Of a stretch of 64,000 bases of DNA, positions 23,870 through 37,225 are shown one piece after another (position 1 is the first letter of the stretch; each line of letters begins with the position of its first letter). The stretch spans positions 69,367,403 through 69,431,402 of the forward strand of contig JBOZIK010000001.1 of assembly GCA_051453625.1 (NCBI GenBank). Reading direction: 5' to 3'. The position numbers were made by a program, and so were the translations under genes. The notes under the pieces were generated by a model that worked only from the letters and a program-made list of their open reading frames with translations, had not been told where the DNA came from and searched no databases. The stretch comes from Welwitschia mirabilis (Eukaryota; Gnetophyta; Gnetopsida; Welwitschiales).

Positions 23870-26800
23870 ATAGGATACAAATATATCATGCCCTTTTTAC
23901 CAAGACTAACAAGTTTCTAATATCTTTGACATGGCTTACAAAAGAGATATGAGTCCTTAAATATGATAGGCCATTAAAGTATACATTGTAATATATAAGT
24001 AATGGTCTTATAAGAAGAGATGTAACTACCACATGTTCCTAAATTATACAACTTGATAACATTTTAAATCTCATTTTGAGGGATGCATTTTCAAATGATT
24101 TACATAAATCAATATTTTAAAAGGTATGAATTATCTCAAAAGAAATATTTAATATGCTTAGAAATGTCTTTTTTTTCCATTAAGGTTTTAATAAAAGTGT
24201 AAAATTTCAAAGATAAAATAGTTAGCAATATGAACACATTAAGATATTTCAAAAATAGAGAAAGAAACTCATTAAAAAATGAATCATCAGTAGGAGTAGT
24301 ATCTTGCAAGGCATCATGAAAGATATAAGGGATCAACAACAATGCCATCAAAACCATTTTTTTCTTTAATTTCAAGATCAAATTCCTATAGTATAAGCAT
24401 CCATTTAATATCTTCAAACTTTGCATCTTTCTTGGTAAAAAAATTATCTAATGTTTATATGGTTTGTATAGATAATAACCTTAGATCCTAAAAGGACTTA
24501 TCTAAACTTTGCTAAATCAAAAACAATTACAATGATCTATTTCTTAGTGAATATATAATTACATTGGTTATCATTTAGGGTTTTATTAACATAGTAGATG
24601 ACTATTGATTTCTTCTCCATTCTTTTATTTAGAAAGGGACAGATTACATAGTTACTTATATCACACATAAACTCAAAGGGTAATGACCAATTGGCTAGTT
24701 GAATAATAGGTGCTAAAGTAATTTTTCTTTTAAGCTAGTCCAAAAATTATTGATACTCATATAACCATTCAAAAAGAACATCTTTACCTACAAGTTCACA
24801 TGAATGTTTGGCAATTTTACTAAATATTCATTATGCCCAAGGAGAGATCTAACACCTATAATTTTTCATGGGATAGGTATGTGGGTAGTTAAGAAAATAT
24901 TTGTAGGATCTATTTAGATTCTATCCTTAGAAATGATATTGTATAATATAATACCTCTATTTACCATGAAGGAACACTTTTTCTAATTTAAAACTAAATG
25001 TTTCTTAGTATATCTAATAAGAATAAGATTAAGGCTTACAAAAAAAAAAAAAAAACTCAACAGAGGTTTCATACACTAAAAAAATCATTCATAAGTATTT
25101 TAATACACACTTTTAGAATGTTAGAAAAAATGTCAAACATAAAATTTTGGAAGGTAACTAGTGCATTACAAAGTTCAAATAGAATTTATTTATAGAAAAA
25201 AATTTCATATGAGTAAGTGAAAATAGTTTTTTCTTAGTCCTCAAGAGAAATTTAAATTTAATTCTAACCTAAATATCCATCCAAGAAATAAAAAAGAGGT
25301 AACCAGTAAATTTCTTAAGTATTTTATCAAAAAATGGTAATGGAAAATGATCTTTTTTTGTCATAGTATTAAATTTCCTATAATCTATGCATATTCATCA
25401 ATTCATAGTAGGCTTAGAATTGATACACCTATTGTGTTCATTATGTACTAGTACAACTCCTAATGTTTTTACTACTATTCTAGTCAGACTCACCCACTTT
25501 GTATCTAAGATAGGATAGAAAATTCCATTATTTAAAAGCTTAACCACCTTATTTTTTACAATCTCCTTTAATTTTGAATTAAATATTCCTTAGGATTTAA
25601 TGTTCATTTTAGTATGATTCTTAATGTAGTACATGTAAATACTAGGATCAATGCCTCTAATTTTTTATAAGATTCATTCAATATCTTTATTATGTTTTCT
25701 CAAAATGTTGAATAAGGTATTGTCTTGGATAGAAGATAAGATTAATCTAATTACCATAAGAGAAGTTGAAATCTCTCTAAGAAAATCATATTCAAGATTA
25801 TTAGATAATGATTTTAACTAAATAATAGGCTTATCTTCATATCTTATGAGTGCTTTTAGCTCACATGAAGAAGAGAAGAAGAAATGGTTTCCTTAATAAA
25901 AAAGATTCTATAATATACACATATTCTATACCTTCTTCAAGAGAGGGTTATCTTATGGCATTAAACACATTAATCTTTATAATCATATTGCTAAATAAAA
26001 TCTTACTAAGATCATTCCTAGAATTTATTAAAGAATTACATGTAGCAAGAAAGGTTCTTTTTAAGATGACAAGTATTATGTAGTTAAAGGTTTTTTGTAT
26101 CTCAAAAACTAGAAAATTCATAAGAAAGTAACATTTATTACTTGAAAAAATACATATTCTAATATGCCCTTGAAGGATTATAAAGAGTTCTTTATTAGCT
26201 ACAATTAGAGGATTATATCTTTAATGCCATCTAAGCTAAGTTCCTCATAGATGAAATAAGGTAAGATATTGATATTATCTCCTAAATCTAGCAAGTCTTG
26301 CTTGAAGTATGTGTCTCTAATTATGATATCTATGATTGTAAATCTTAGATCTTTGTATTTTAAAGAAATTTGATTTTTAATAATAATAGTAGTTTATTAG
26401 GAAAGGAATGGTTTACTCTTCACATTCATTTTCATCTTAATAGTACATATATCCTTTAAGAATTTGGCATGTAAGAGTACTTGCTTGATAGCATTTAAAA
26501 TAGGAATGTTGACTTTTACTTACTTGAAACTTTTAACTCCTTCTTAGTACTTCCTAGCTAATTGATCTCTTCTAAGTTGCTCAAGAAAGGTAGGAATTCT
26601 TTACAATTTGGAGCATTTTATTCTACTTAATGCTTCTTTTCTTATTATTTCGTACTTTTATGTTTACTTTATTAAACTTTCTATTAGTTTTTTTGTTTTT
26701 TAAATCTTTCTAACTATTTATTTTTACCACTTCTTAAATGGATAGCCTTGGTTTCTTTAATCTATACATCTTTCATAAATGTATAACTCTTAAGATTAGG

Positions 26801-27760
26801 ATTCTGTATATTAGGATGCTTACCATTATCATGCTGGTTAAATAACATAAGGATGTACGTAGTGGTTTGGCTTAACTAATGCATACTCTTTTCTAGCATT
26901 TATAATGTCGAAAAGGTTAGTTGATTAAGATGGTAGTGCCCAATGTTAATATATTATTAGGCTTTTACAAACTTCTTAAATGTATCTTCTAGGATGTTTT
27001 AAGTTGAGGGATTATTTGGGTTTTTAGATTAATTATTATATCTTTGATTAGGATTATTTCAATTTTATAAGACATTAGAATGGTTTCTCCATCCAAGGTT
27101 GCATATATTAAAGTAGAGGTTGTTTATTCATTGGTTTTACCATTGTTTGTCCATGGCATTTATTTGCTATTTTACTAGATGTTAAAACACAAGAATGGAT
27201 GGGCATTTTTAGGTTTCATGTGTATCTAGAAGACAAATATTAAAATAAGGTGATGAGATAATGAAATTGGGAACTATGCTGCAAGACTCAATCTTATTTG
27301 AAAGTTCATCCAACTTCAAGTTGATTTTATTCATGTTTAAGATTTTGAAAATGCTAGTAGCTTTGACAAATTTTTGTGATCATGTTAGCTCATTGCACTT
27401 ATTCTAATTCTTTAAAATTTTAACATGGTTTTAAGTAAATTCCATGCTTCATTAATTTCTAGGTCTAAAAAACTCCTCTACATATCATCTCCATAAGTTT
27501 TCTCTGGTTGGATAAAATATATCCACAAAGGAATTTTATGACCTTATATTACTTAAATCCATATTTAATAAACTTAAGAAGTAAATTCTTGAATATTTTT
27601 TAGGTATAATAGAAGATTTTAATGTGTTTTTTGTTATACTTTTATTATCTTACATCTAATGGCATTGATCTTGTAACTTCGGAAGAATTTTCTAATGAAT
27701 GCTTGATTATGTTTTATCCAAGTTATGATGGAATCAGAGAGGTGTATGGCCAAGATTTTC
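23870..27760 (-). pseudogene. Ty3/gypsy (Athila-like) polyprotein relic, element B
   Basis: Read on the minus strand from right to left: gag remains around 27,420-27,560 (NEAWNLLKTML). Protease at about 26,170-26,360 (KYKDLRFTIIDII..., then LLDLGDNINILPYFIYEEL, where DLG replaces the catalytic D-[ST]-G). Reverse transcriptase about 24,950-25,560, with VKLLNNGIFYPILDTKWVS, CIDYRKFN and KKDHFPLP; the FMDD box has decayed to LMNDFF near 25,080. RNase H about 24,430-24,720 (WSLPFEFMCDISNYVI, IYYVNKTLND, LLGSKVI). Integrase zinc-binding segment about 23,870-24,030 (FCKPCQ-like). Two adjacent stops replace Gly-Trp before the RT motif. The core integrase, both LTRs and the primer site are missing, so the copy is truncated at both ends. 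Confidence 0.85.
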
Positions 27761-28131
27761 CATTTCATTTAAGGGAAAAAGAAATATAATTAATATAATT
27801 TATTAGCTTTATTTAAGGTATAGGTAGGAATCTTTAAACTTTAAATAATAAAAATGTGAAAGTAGCTAAATGATTATTGATTTTGAGTTAATTCTATCTG
27901 CATTTGTAGGTTGAGCAATACATGAAAGTATGCATATACAATATGGTTGAAGGTGTTATCTAAAAATGTATTTAGGTTGGTTGAGATTAAATTACTTCAT
28001 AGTTATGGGATTGAAAAGATAATTGATTATTTAGGTTTTCTTAAGATGTTTCACATGGACAGCATCTAGGATAGAGCTACTCTCACAATCTGACTTATTA
28101 TTCATTTCAAAATTGATAGAGATTCAATATA
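27761..28131. other. Unassigned AT-rich spacer
   Basis: Between the gag end of element B and the LTR start at 28,132. No coding frame, repeat or primer site was recognised; a decayed tRNA-Asp site expected for element B is not visible. Confidence 0.5.
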
Positions 28132-29289
28132 TGTCATATCCCATATTTTGTAAATCATATTTGCTTGAATATTAAGTATATTAAATTTTTAATCAAATGA
28201 TTAATTATTATTTAAATTCCTTATTAAAATAATATGTTATTTTAAGTTAACTTTAGTTTGTAATCTTTATACTTTATCATGAAAATGATAAAAAAAATTA
28301 CGTTAAAAGGTTTTTATGAGAAAATCTATTCAAACATATAAAATTAGATAATCCCATTATGTGAAGAATTAAAATCACATTATAAAACTAATAAATTGAA
28401 AGTTCTAAAAGGACATAATATATTTTGTATTTTATTCACTTATTTATATTCTTGGTAAATGTGATAGGTGTACTATGTTATGAATAAATATTTTATCCAT
28501 TATTTATGTGATTAATGAATCTTATGCATTTTAAAATAAATAAGCATTTGAAAAAGTATTTACACCCTTACCTAGAATTAAGAATGATAAATGATTATAT
28601 TTACTCTACCATGACTTTTATGTTCTTAAGATGTGAGAGGGCACTTGCTCATAGCATACTTATTACTTTATTCATTGGAATTGAAAAGTTTATTTTATTA
28701 GGCTACATGACAATTTTGAGATTTATGCATTTATTGTTTTGATGCATGTCTTAAATGAATAAAACTTACTTACATGCCAATTAAGGATTAAAAAGAGCTA
28801 TCATAAGGAAATGATACATGTAATTAACCTATCTACTTAAAGTAAGATGATCACTCATCTTAGCTAGATGCATGAGTCATAAATATGATTTATTTTTTAC
28901 TTTAATTTTAACCAATTAATTGTGCTTTTTGGCTCTAAGTTAGTTAATATTATAGTCGATCATACATAGATGTAAGTTGGTATTCAAATAGTTATTAATA
29001 ATTGCTAAAGCTTTTTGTAAGGCTTGATTCAAAATTTGTTGTCATACCTAATCAATTACTTTTTGTTGTTCAAAAAAATGGTTTCATTTTTAGAATCTTC
29101 CAGTTGTTTTAAATTTACTGAAGCTAATTTAATGAGATTCTCTTTTTCTTTTTTTATTTGTATTATCAATGATAAATCATGTAACCTTGTCATCTTGAGA
29201 TATGTACCTTTGTTTATCCATATAGAGGAAGATTTTCTTATCTTGTAAAAGGGGATACTTTTCTTTTATTTTATATGAATGCATTTCCT

Positions 29290-29416
29290 TCTCTCTCTCT
29301 CTCTCTCTCTCTCTCTNNNNNNNNNNNNNNNNNNNNNNNNNNNNNNNNNNNNNNNNNNNNNNNNNNNNNNNNNNNNNNNNNNNNNNNNNNNNNNNNNNNN
29401 NNNNNNNNNNNNNNNN

Positions 29417-29493
<77 letters not shown>
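29290..29493. repeat. (CT)n microsatellite interrupted by an assembly gap
   Basis: Pure CT repeats on both sides of a 100-N run (29,317-29,416), so the true length is unknown and the repeat probably broke the assembly. In LTR 2 the same position holds only a short CTCACT-type repeat (about 39,953-39,975), so the expansion is specific to this copy. Confidence 0.9.
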
Positions 29494-30580
29494 TGCTCCA
29501 TCTCTCTTTCATTCTCTTGCTTTGGATCTTTAAGCTAAGGAATTCTTGAGCTTAGATCTTCATTAATCTTCAACTATCAAGGTTTTACTAATATTCCCAA
29601 CTAAGCTCTTTAATTATGTTGTCCATATGATTTCTTTTTCTATTTGAATAATGTAATACTTTATTAGCAAGTTATTTATGGATTTTTATGTAATTATATT
29701 ATAAAATACTATTTCCTCCCATTGGCTATGAGAAAAACATTATAGTGAGATATGAGGGGTATCTTATGCTTGGTAATGGAGGATTACTAATGGATGATTA
29801 TGGCTAAGTGATCAGGGAATTTACGACTAAAAAAATTGGGTACCCATGTTTATTTTAGTATTATATTTGTTTTTTTATGCACTAGGACCATATTATTAGG
29901 GTCAAATTCTAATCCTCAAAAATCTGTTTAGGTTAGGCTTATAGTAAATTTTTTTAATTGATTTGATTATTATTTATATAATTATTTTTCTATAAAATTC
30001 ATTATTATTTCTATAAGTAATTAGTTAGTATATCCATTACTTTACTAACCTAAGTTACTGTTTAAGTAGTCACAGAAATTTTATCATATTTTTGTTATGG
30101 TAAAAATTAAATTTTTAGAAAAATAGATGGATAGGTTAAAATCATTATATGTTATTAATTCATAGGTATAAAGTAGTAAAAATGTTTTTATAAGTCTACA
30201 TTTGTGTTTTGAATGTGAAAATGTAAAAATAATAATTTTTCTTATGGATAATTATATTTGGAAAACTTTTTTGTTAGCATACATTAAAAAATAAAAGTAG
30301 CAAATAGTAAGAAAGTAATTTACATTTCGGTACCTATGTATTAAAACATCTACAAAGTTAAACATCTTAAGTTTGAAGAAATTGAATATGATTTCCAAAA
30401 CATCTTGAATCATTTAAAAACTCAAAGCATTTTAAAAATTATAGCCATTTTAGTAAAGTGCAGTAGGACTATAATTTTAGAAAATTTGATAGATTTTAAC
30501 TTAAATAATAACCTTAGAAATAATATTTTTAAAATTTCAAATAGTTTAAATTAGATTTTGGGAATCCTATTATGTATCTA

Positions 30581-30630
30581 GTTTTTGAAAAACTACTATA
30601 ATTTAGTTTTTGAAAAACTACTATAATTTA
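30581..30630. repeat. Perfect tandem duplication of 25 bp with an inner palindrome
   Basis: Two identical 25-bp units sit side by side (30,581-30,605 and 30,606-30,630). Each contains the palindrome AGTTTTTGAAAAACT, counting the preceding A. LTR 2 has a single diverged version near 41,066-41,090. Being perfect in otherwise decayed DNA, the duplication is probably recent. Confidence 0.85.
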
Positions 30631-32131
30631 TTTTTACTTTATAATTAATTATTAATTTTTAACTATGATGTCTCCTTAAGAGTCTAAAAATGTTATAATT
30701 AATGTTTAAAATTATAAAAAACTTATTACACAAAATTTTAAGGGAAATTAAATATATAAAATATATTTCCATTAGTAAATTTAAGTTAAATTATTTAAAT
30801 GGTTACCCTTTTTCTTTATCTTACTTTGAATGTACATGCTTATAAGGGTTTTTCACCATAGTACTTTAAGTAACATAAATAGTCAATAGTTTCTCTTTTT
30901 TATTTCTAACTTATAATGTAGCTATATGAATCTTAAATAAAGGTTTATATATTAACAATTATATTTGATATATACCTTTTTTTTATTTACCCTCTTTGTA
31001 CCAATCCATGAAGATTATTATATAAACATGAAAGAATGTTTCTAGAATTAGCATAACTCCAGTTATGTTTTAGTTTATGTATATACACTATTAAGGTATT
31101 ATTTGTTAAATTTTAAACATTTTTATTATTATTGAAAGAAAAATGTAAAAAATATTTCCTTTATTTAGATATTATAAAAATGGATGTTTCCTTTATCTAA
31201 GAAATATAAATGTTCTTTTATTCTTGCTTTCTTTTATGGTTGTTTCTATAAAATGAAATGAATAACCATTAGAATTATTATAACTATGTAAATAATTCAT
31301 TAAATATACATATTAGTTAAAATTTTTTGCATGCGTTTGTGTGGTGTATTCATCGAACAAGGCTAAATCAAAATAATTCTAATAATATTAATTCCCACAC
31401 TTAGATTTCATTACCAAGGTGGGTTGAGTTGAATTTTTCTTTTTATAATACCCTTTTGCAAGTGGATTTAATCATCACTCTTCTATCTTATCTAGGTATA
31501 AACTTATTTTAACTTAATATCTTAAGCCCTTAACATTAATAGATCATGTTACACCATTTAGAAATGCTTCAAGAAAAATAGGATCATTTGTAAGCATACA
31601 TCCACTTTAGGTACTGCCTATCATCTATATTGAGGGTATATTGAGGTGAAGTGAAAGCCTATGGAGTTGAGCCCAGTTATGTTTATATAGTTTAAAACCT
31701 AAAGTAGAACAAACTCAAATTCAAAGAATGGTCAGATACTAAATTAGATTATCATTAACAAGAGTTGTAACTTTCTATTATATTGAGTAGGTATTATCCT
31801 TAAAACATATCAATGTATATTAATAATAAGTTTACATCTACTAAACTATGCATAACATATCTGTCATGTGCTAAAAAACTAGAAAGAAATGTAGGATACA
31901 AACTTATGAAATATAATTATTTGTAATTCAAAATAACCTAAAAATTAATTATAGGAAAATATATAATATCATATGAATTTTCATTTTTAAATGTGTAGAA
32001 ATTCTAATAAAGGAGTAAGTAAAATTTTGTCTTAGGTTCCATTGTGTCTATTAACTAAAAATATAGTAAATAAGAAAGGAATGAAAAACATTTATGCTTA
32101 ATTAGGATAAGAGAAAATAGGGCATTACAAA

Positions 32132-32144
32132 TTAGTATCATAGC
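32132..32144 (+). other. Decayed initiator tRNA-Met primer-binding site, copy 1
   Basis: TTAGTATCATAGC corresponds to the intact TTGGTATCAGAGC at 46,601-46,613 in the same family, with two G to A changes and one G to T change. Confidence 0.7.
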
Positions 32145-33112
32145 TCTAGGATAACTTAAATAATTCTTATATTAAGAACTTATAAATTTATAAAAATATA
32201 AATCAAATTATATTTTTAATAACCTTTCTTTTCAATAATCATAATTTTAGTGGTAATTATAATAACCTTAATTCCTAACAAGATATAAAATTGGTTATAT
32301 CCCTAATAACCTTAAATCATGAGTAAAATAAATTATATCCTTAATAATATTGGATTCCAAGATAACTTTAACTCCTACATAAGCATGAATTTAATCATAT
32401 ATTCTAATAGTCATGAATTCCATTATATCTATAGTCTTATTACTCTCTAAGCATATACCAAATTACATTTATTTTAATTCTAATAATTATAAATATTACA
32501 CTAATAATAATGTTACGACCTTAATAGTCCCAGAATTTGATTTTATTTATGATAGTTCCAAAGTATTCATAGGGTTAATTATAATCCCAAATTCTAGATG
32601 ATCATTATTAAAATCATATTTATAATAATATTAAATCCATAAATAAAGTAAAAATAATGATGACTTTATGTCATTGAAGACTCTATTACCTTATAGCTAT
32701 ATATGATAATCATTTAGAAGAAGTTCACTTATCTTAAGAATTTAGGATAATGACCTTATATGATTCCATAAAGAGCTTACTCTTTTGCAAAAAATATAGA
32801 TACAAAGATAATACCTTGTAATTAGATATCCTTGGAAATAACTAAATCTTCAACTAAGTTGTTCATCCTAAATTATATAATCATATAATTTTAAAGTAAA
32901 AACCAATATTCATAACTTGTAAACCTTACATATGAAAAATAAAAAAATTGGATAAACTTGATTATGTACTTTAAAATATAAATATTAACTCATCACATCA
33001 TAATAACAATCATGTCCTTCCTAATATTATAAAAAATATTTCTAAGTTTAAACTTTAATAACATCTATCCTATTTCCAAATATAATCTTATGAAAATTTC
33101 TTCTTCTTTTAG

Positions 33113-36100
33113 ATGCCTCATAGTTGTCAGTTAAACATTGAGGCTAGGTTAGTTGCACCAAGTAATTAACATCAATAGAATTCACAAGAGAGTCAACAAA
33201 CTAATGATGGAAATCAACCCTTATTTAGCCTTAATATAATAAAATTGATAAATACATTTATGTCGTTACTATTACAAATAATAAATCAAGGTTAAAATCC
33301 ACAAGTAAATAATGGTATTCATTAACTTAAAGAAGTAGATATGAAGAAATTATCTCAAATGTTTATTAAGCTAAATCCACTAAAGTTGTAGGAGGTTTAG
33401 ATCCTTCCAAAGTAGAAGCATTACTGAGTGATATTAAAAAAGTTATAGATAACCTAGGATGTGATGAATATGAAAAGGCTTTATTAGCTATTTATATGTT
33501 ATAAGGAAAATGTAGTCTATGGTGGAAAATAGAAATGACAAAGTTAGAAGATCTAGAAATTTTATGGAGGGAACCTAAGCACATATTTTAGGACAGATGT
33601 ATCACCAAGTTCTATATTCATGAGAAGGTTACAGAATTCTACAATCTAAGCCAAGTTTATAATGTGATCATAACATCTCATAAGTGAAAATTTGTAGAAT
33701 TATTAAGATATGTATCACATATGCATCTAGATGAAGAAGCTAAAGCAAATCTCTTTATTGATAGTCTTCTCCTTTTTATTGCTATCACAGTATCCATGTT
33801 TTAATCTAAGAGTCTAGTAGAGGTTGCATAAAAGGAAAAGATAGTAAAACAAAACTAGCAAAGACAAGAAATAAATTAAGAAAAGAATTCATCCATGGGG
33901 GCATATCCTTAAGGGAAATCAATCACAAATGTCTTATTAAAAGAAGAATTAACACTTGAAGAAAAATAATGTCAAGAATAGTATAACAAAAATAATAACT
34001 TTAATCAACCAAAGCAAACTCCCTTTAAAAGAAACTAAAATGTTTCTAGTTAAAGCTGTGCAAATAATTAACCTCAAGGATCCAACTGCCAGCAAACTCC
34101 TAGTTAGTATTAGTATCAGAACCAGTATAATGGGTATTAATGCTACTATTGTAACGAAAATTATAATGTAAGACAATGTTAATTACATAATAGAGACCTT
34201 TCTAGACAACAACTAGAAAAGCCTCAAGGATTAAAACGTATTTCTTAATTAATAGAACAACTTTGAGTAGTATTAGATAATTAAGGGATGCAATTTAAAA
34301 TCTTTGTCATAGAAGGAAGGTAAGGCTTTACTTAATAATAAATAAGTAATTATTTTATTCAACTATGAAGCAATACATTTCTTTATATCTCTTAAAATTG
34401 TTGTAAAAGAAAATTTATGTTTTGCTTTAGTTGAGGGATGCATAGAGTTAGCAAATGGGTCCATGTACAAAGTTAATTAGCAAGTCCAAAACTTTACTTT
34501 ATTTATAAGTGAGCAAGATTTCCAGATACAATTAGTTATTATTGACTTAAAAGAATATGAAATTGTTTTGGTCATAAATTAACTAATGCAGAATAGAGCA
34601 GTTATAAATTATGAAAATCATTAAGTAGAAATGATAAATCATGGATAAAGACTAATCTTTTAAGATCATTACAAATCAGCAGTGGAGAATCTAACTAATG
34701 CAAAGCATATTGAAAGATAAATTAAGATGAATCACTATTTTATATGCTATACCTAAAACTAAGTAGCTTAAAGGAATAAGGAACTTTAGTAAAGAACATA
34801 CCTATAGTTTAAGAATATTTCAATGTATTTATAATAGAATTAATGGGAATGCTATTACTTGGAAAGTTGAGATTTCCATTGAATTGATCCTAGGAATCCA
34901 ACTAATTTCTAAGGAATCATATAGAACGTCTCTTATAGAAATGAAAGAATTAAAAACTCAACTTGAAGTACTTTTACAAAAAGCATTCATTTGTCTTAGT
35001 GTATTACCATGGGAAGCAGCTACATTATTTGTAAATAAAAAGGATGGAATACTAATATTATGCATTTATAATAGATAATTAAATAAGGTTATCATCATGA
35101 ACAAGTATTTATTACCAAGAATAAATAACCTTTTTGATCAACTCAAGGAAAATAAGATATTTTCAAAAGTTGATCTAAAATCTAGATATCATTAAGTTTA
35201 AACTAAAGAAAAATATTTCATAAAATGACATTTAGTACTCAGTATGGACATTATGAGTTCATTGTTATGCCTTTATTTTAATTAATTCTCTTGTAGTATT
35301 TATTAGTCTTATGAATTACATCTTTTAGCTACATCTTGATTCATTTGTAGTAGTATTTGTTGATGATATTTTCATTTATTCTTAGACTTATGAAAATCAT
35401 GAGAAACACTTGAGAATGTATTAAAAACTTTATGAAATCATCAATTATATGCCAATATAGAAAAATTCTCTTTTTGGAAGGAATTCATTCAATTTCTAGA
35501 TCATGTGCTGTCCAAAGAAGGTATATCAGTGAATCAAGATGAAGTTAGATAAATGATGGAATAACCAATACCTAAAAACACTACTGAGGTTAGAAGTTTT
35601 CTTGGTCTTACTGGGTACAATTATTAATTCATCTTTAATTTCTCTAATATAGCTTCTTTATTAATAAGCTTTTTAAAAAAAACTAAAGACTTTCAATAGA
35701 CAAAAAATATTAGCAATTATTTAATCATTTTAAAGAATGCTTAACTATTACTTCAGCTTAGCAATACTAGAAGATTCAAAAACCTTTTTAGTTTATACCA
35801 AGGCATTTAGAAAAGGTCTTGGAGTAGTGCTTAAACAAGATAAAAAAGTAATATCTTATAAATTGAGATAACTTAAAACACATACCATATTCATGATCTT
35901 ATTAGCTATAGTAATTTTTCTTTAAAATTGTGGAAGCATTATCTATATGATATAAAGTTTTAAGTTTAGATATATCATAAGAGTTTAAAATACATTTTTA
36001 CTCAATTAAACTTAAACCTTAGGTAAAGAAGATGGATGGAGTTTTTATGTGATTTTGATTTAGAGATTTTACATCATAAAGATAAGGGAAATAATGTAGA

Positions 36101-37010
36101 TGCTCTTAGTAAATAAGGTTATCTTAAAGTAATCATCAACATTCAAAGATAAATTCCTACCATTATATTAGAGGGATAAAAAAAGAAAGAGAATTATAAA
36201 AAATTAAAGAACTAATTAGAAAAATTAATAGATTCAGAGAATTTTAGTATTGATTCAAATGGTATTATCAGATTCAAGTGAAGATTTTTGGTTTCTAATG
36301 TAGATGGAATTAGATATAAGCTAATGTTTGAATTTCATAATCCATTTATAGCAAATCATCTTGGAGGGACTAAAATGTATTAAAACATGAAATGAAAATT
36401 TTGGCGATCAAGGATGAAAGAGGATATAGTAGAATTTGTGTCAAGATGTCCTAATTATCAATAAGTTAAGGCAAAACATAGGAATCTAGTAGGATTACTT
36501 TATCTTCATGATATTTTAGAATATGAACAAAATGTTATTTACATGGACTTTATTATAGAACTTCCAAGAGGTTAAAGAGGTAATAACTCATTTATGGTAA
36601 TAATTCATAGAAAAACTAAGTTAGAACATTTTATTCTAGTAAAATCTATTTATGATGCCAAGGATGAAGCTAAATTATATATTCAAAATGTTGTTCAGTT
36701 GCATGATGTGCCTTTAGTAATTATATCTTATAGAGATTTAAGATTTAATTCTAAGTTTTGGTAAGAATTACAAATGGCTTTGGAAACCAAGTTAAATATA
36801 AGCACTGCATTTCATTCTCAAATAGATGGCTAGCCAAAAAGAGTTAATCAAATTTTAGAACATATTCTCAGAACAAGTATTCTAGATAAACCTAAGAGTT
36901 GGGAATAGTAGCCACCATTAGTAGAATTTGCATATAATAATAGTTATTAAAGTTTAATTTAAATGGCTCTATTTTTAGCCCTATATGGTAGAAAGTGTAG
37001 AGCACCTACT
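33113..37010 (+). pseudogene. Tekay/Del-like chromovirus gag-pol relic, copy 1
   Basis: The most complete internal region of the family. Gag starts ATGCCTCAT at 33,113, after a leader of about 1 kb. Its capsid remains include HMHLDEEAKANLFIDSLL near 33,720-33,775. A knuckle-like CYYCNENYNVRQC lies near 34,145. Protease flanks lie about 34,370-34,640 (EYEIVL). Reverse transcriptase about 34,880-35,560 contains [33 protein letters not shown] and an intact catalytic box FVVVFVDDIFIYS (35,345-35,383). RNase H spans about 35,750-36,130 (GLGVVLKQDKKVISY). Integrase runs about 36,330-37,010 (NHLGGTKMY, YMDFIIELPRG, TAFHSQIDG, MALFLALYGRKCRAPTS). Many TGG, CAA and CAG codons have become stops. The end is lost in the gap at 37,126. 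Confidence 0.88.
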
Positions 37011-37125
37011 TCATAAATAGAACCTAAAGAAAGATTGATGAGAGGATGAAAAATATTATAAGAAATGGAAAGTAAAATGAGAATCATTAAGAATAGACTT
37101 AAAGAAGTAATAGTATAACATCCTA

Positions 37126-37225
37126 NNNNNNNNNNNNNNNNNNNNNNNNNNNNNNNNNNNNNNNNNNNNNNNNNNNNNNNNNNNNNNNNNNNNNNNNNNN
37201 NNNNNNNNNNNNNNNNNNNNNNNNN
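37126..37225. other. Assembly gap (100 N)
   Basis: To the left is the integrase end of copy 1. To the right the sequence restarts in the leader of another copy (equivalent to about 32,240). The gap therefore hides a junction that should contain an LTR or a recombination point. Confidence 0.98.

Larger units (their letters stand above)
28132..32129 (+). mobile_element. Long LTR 1 of the Tekay/Del-like chromovirus family
   Basis: Starts TGTCATATCCCATATTTTG and ends ...CATTACA just before a decayed primer site at 32,132; about 4.0 kb including a 100-N gap. The same sequence recurs in order at 39,053-42,638, 45,489-46,598 and 54,321 onward, which proves it is a repeated unit. A degenerate TATA motif (CATATAGAGG, about 29,219) lies shortly before the CT-rich leader, so U3/R probably meet there. 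Several open frames inside (for example near 28,515 and 29,024) have no conserved protein and are not genes. Confidence 0.85.

Noticed and set aside
29271-29538. Ser-Leu and Glu-Arg repeat proteins.
   Set aside because: Translations of the (CT)n microsatellite across a gap; no conserved start or flanking coding sequence.
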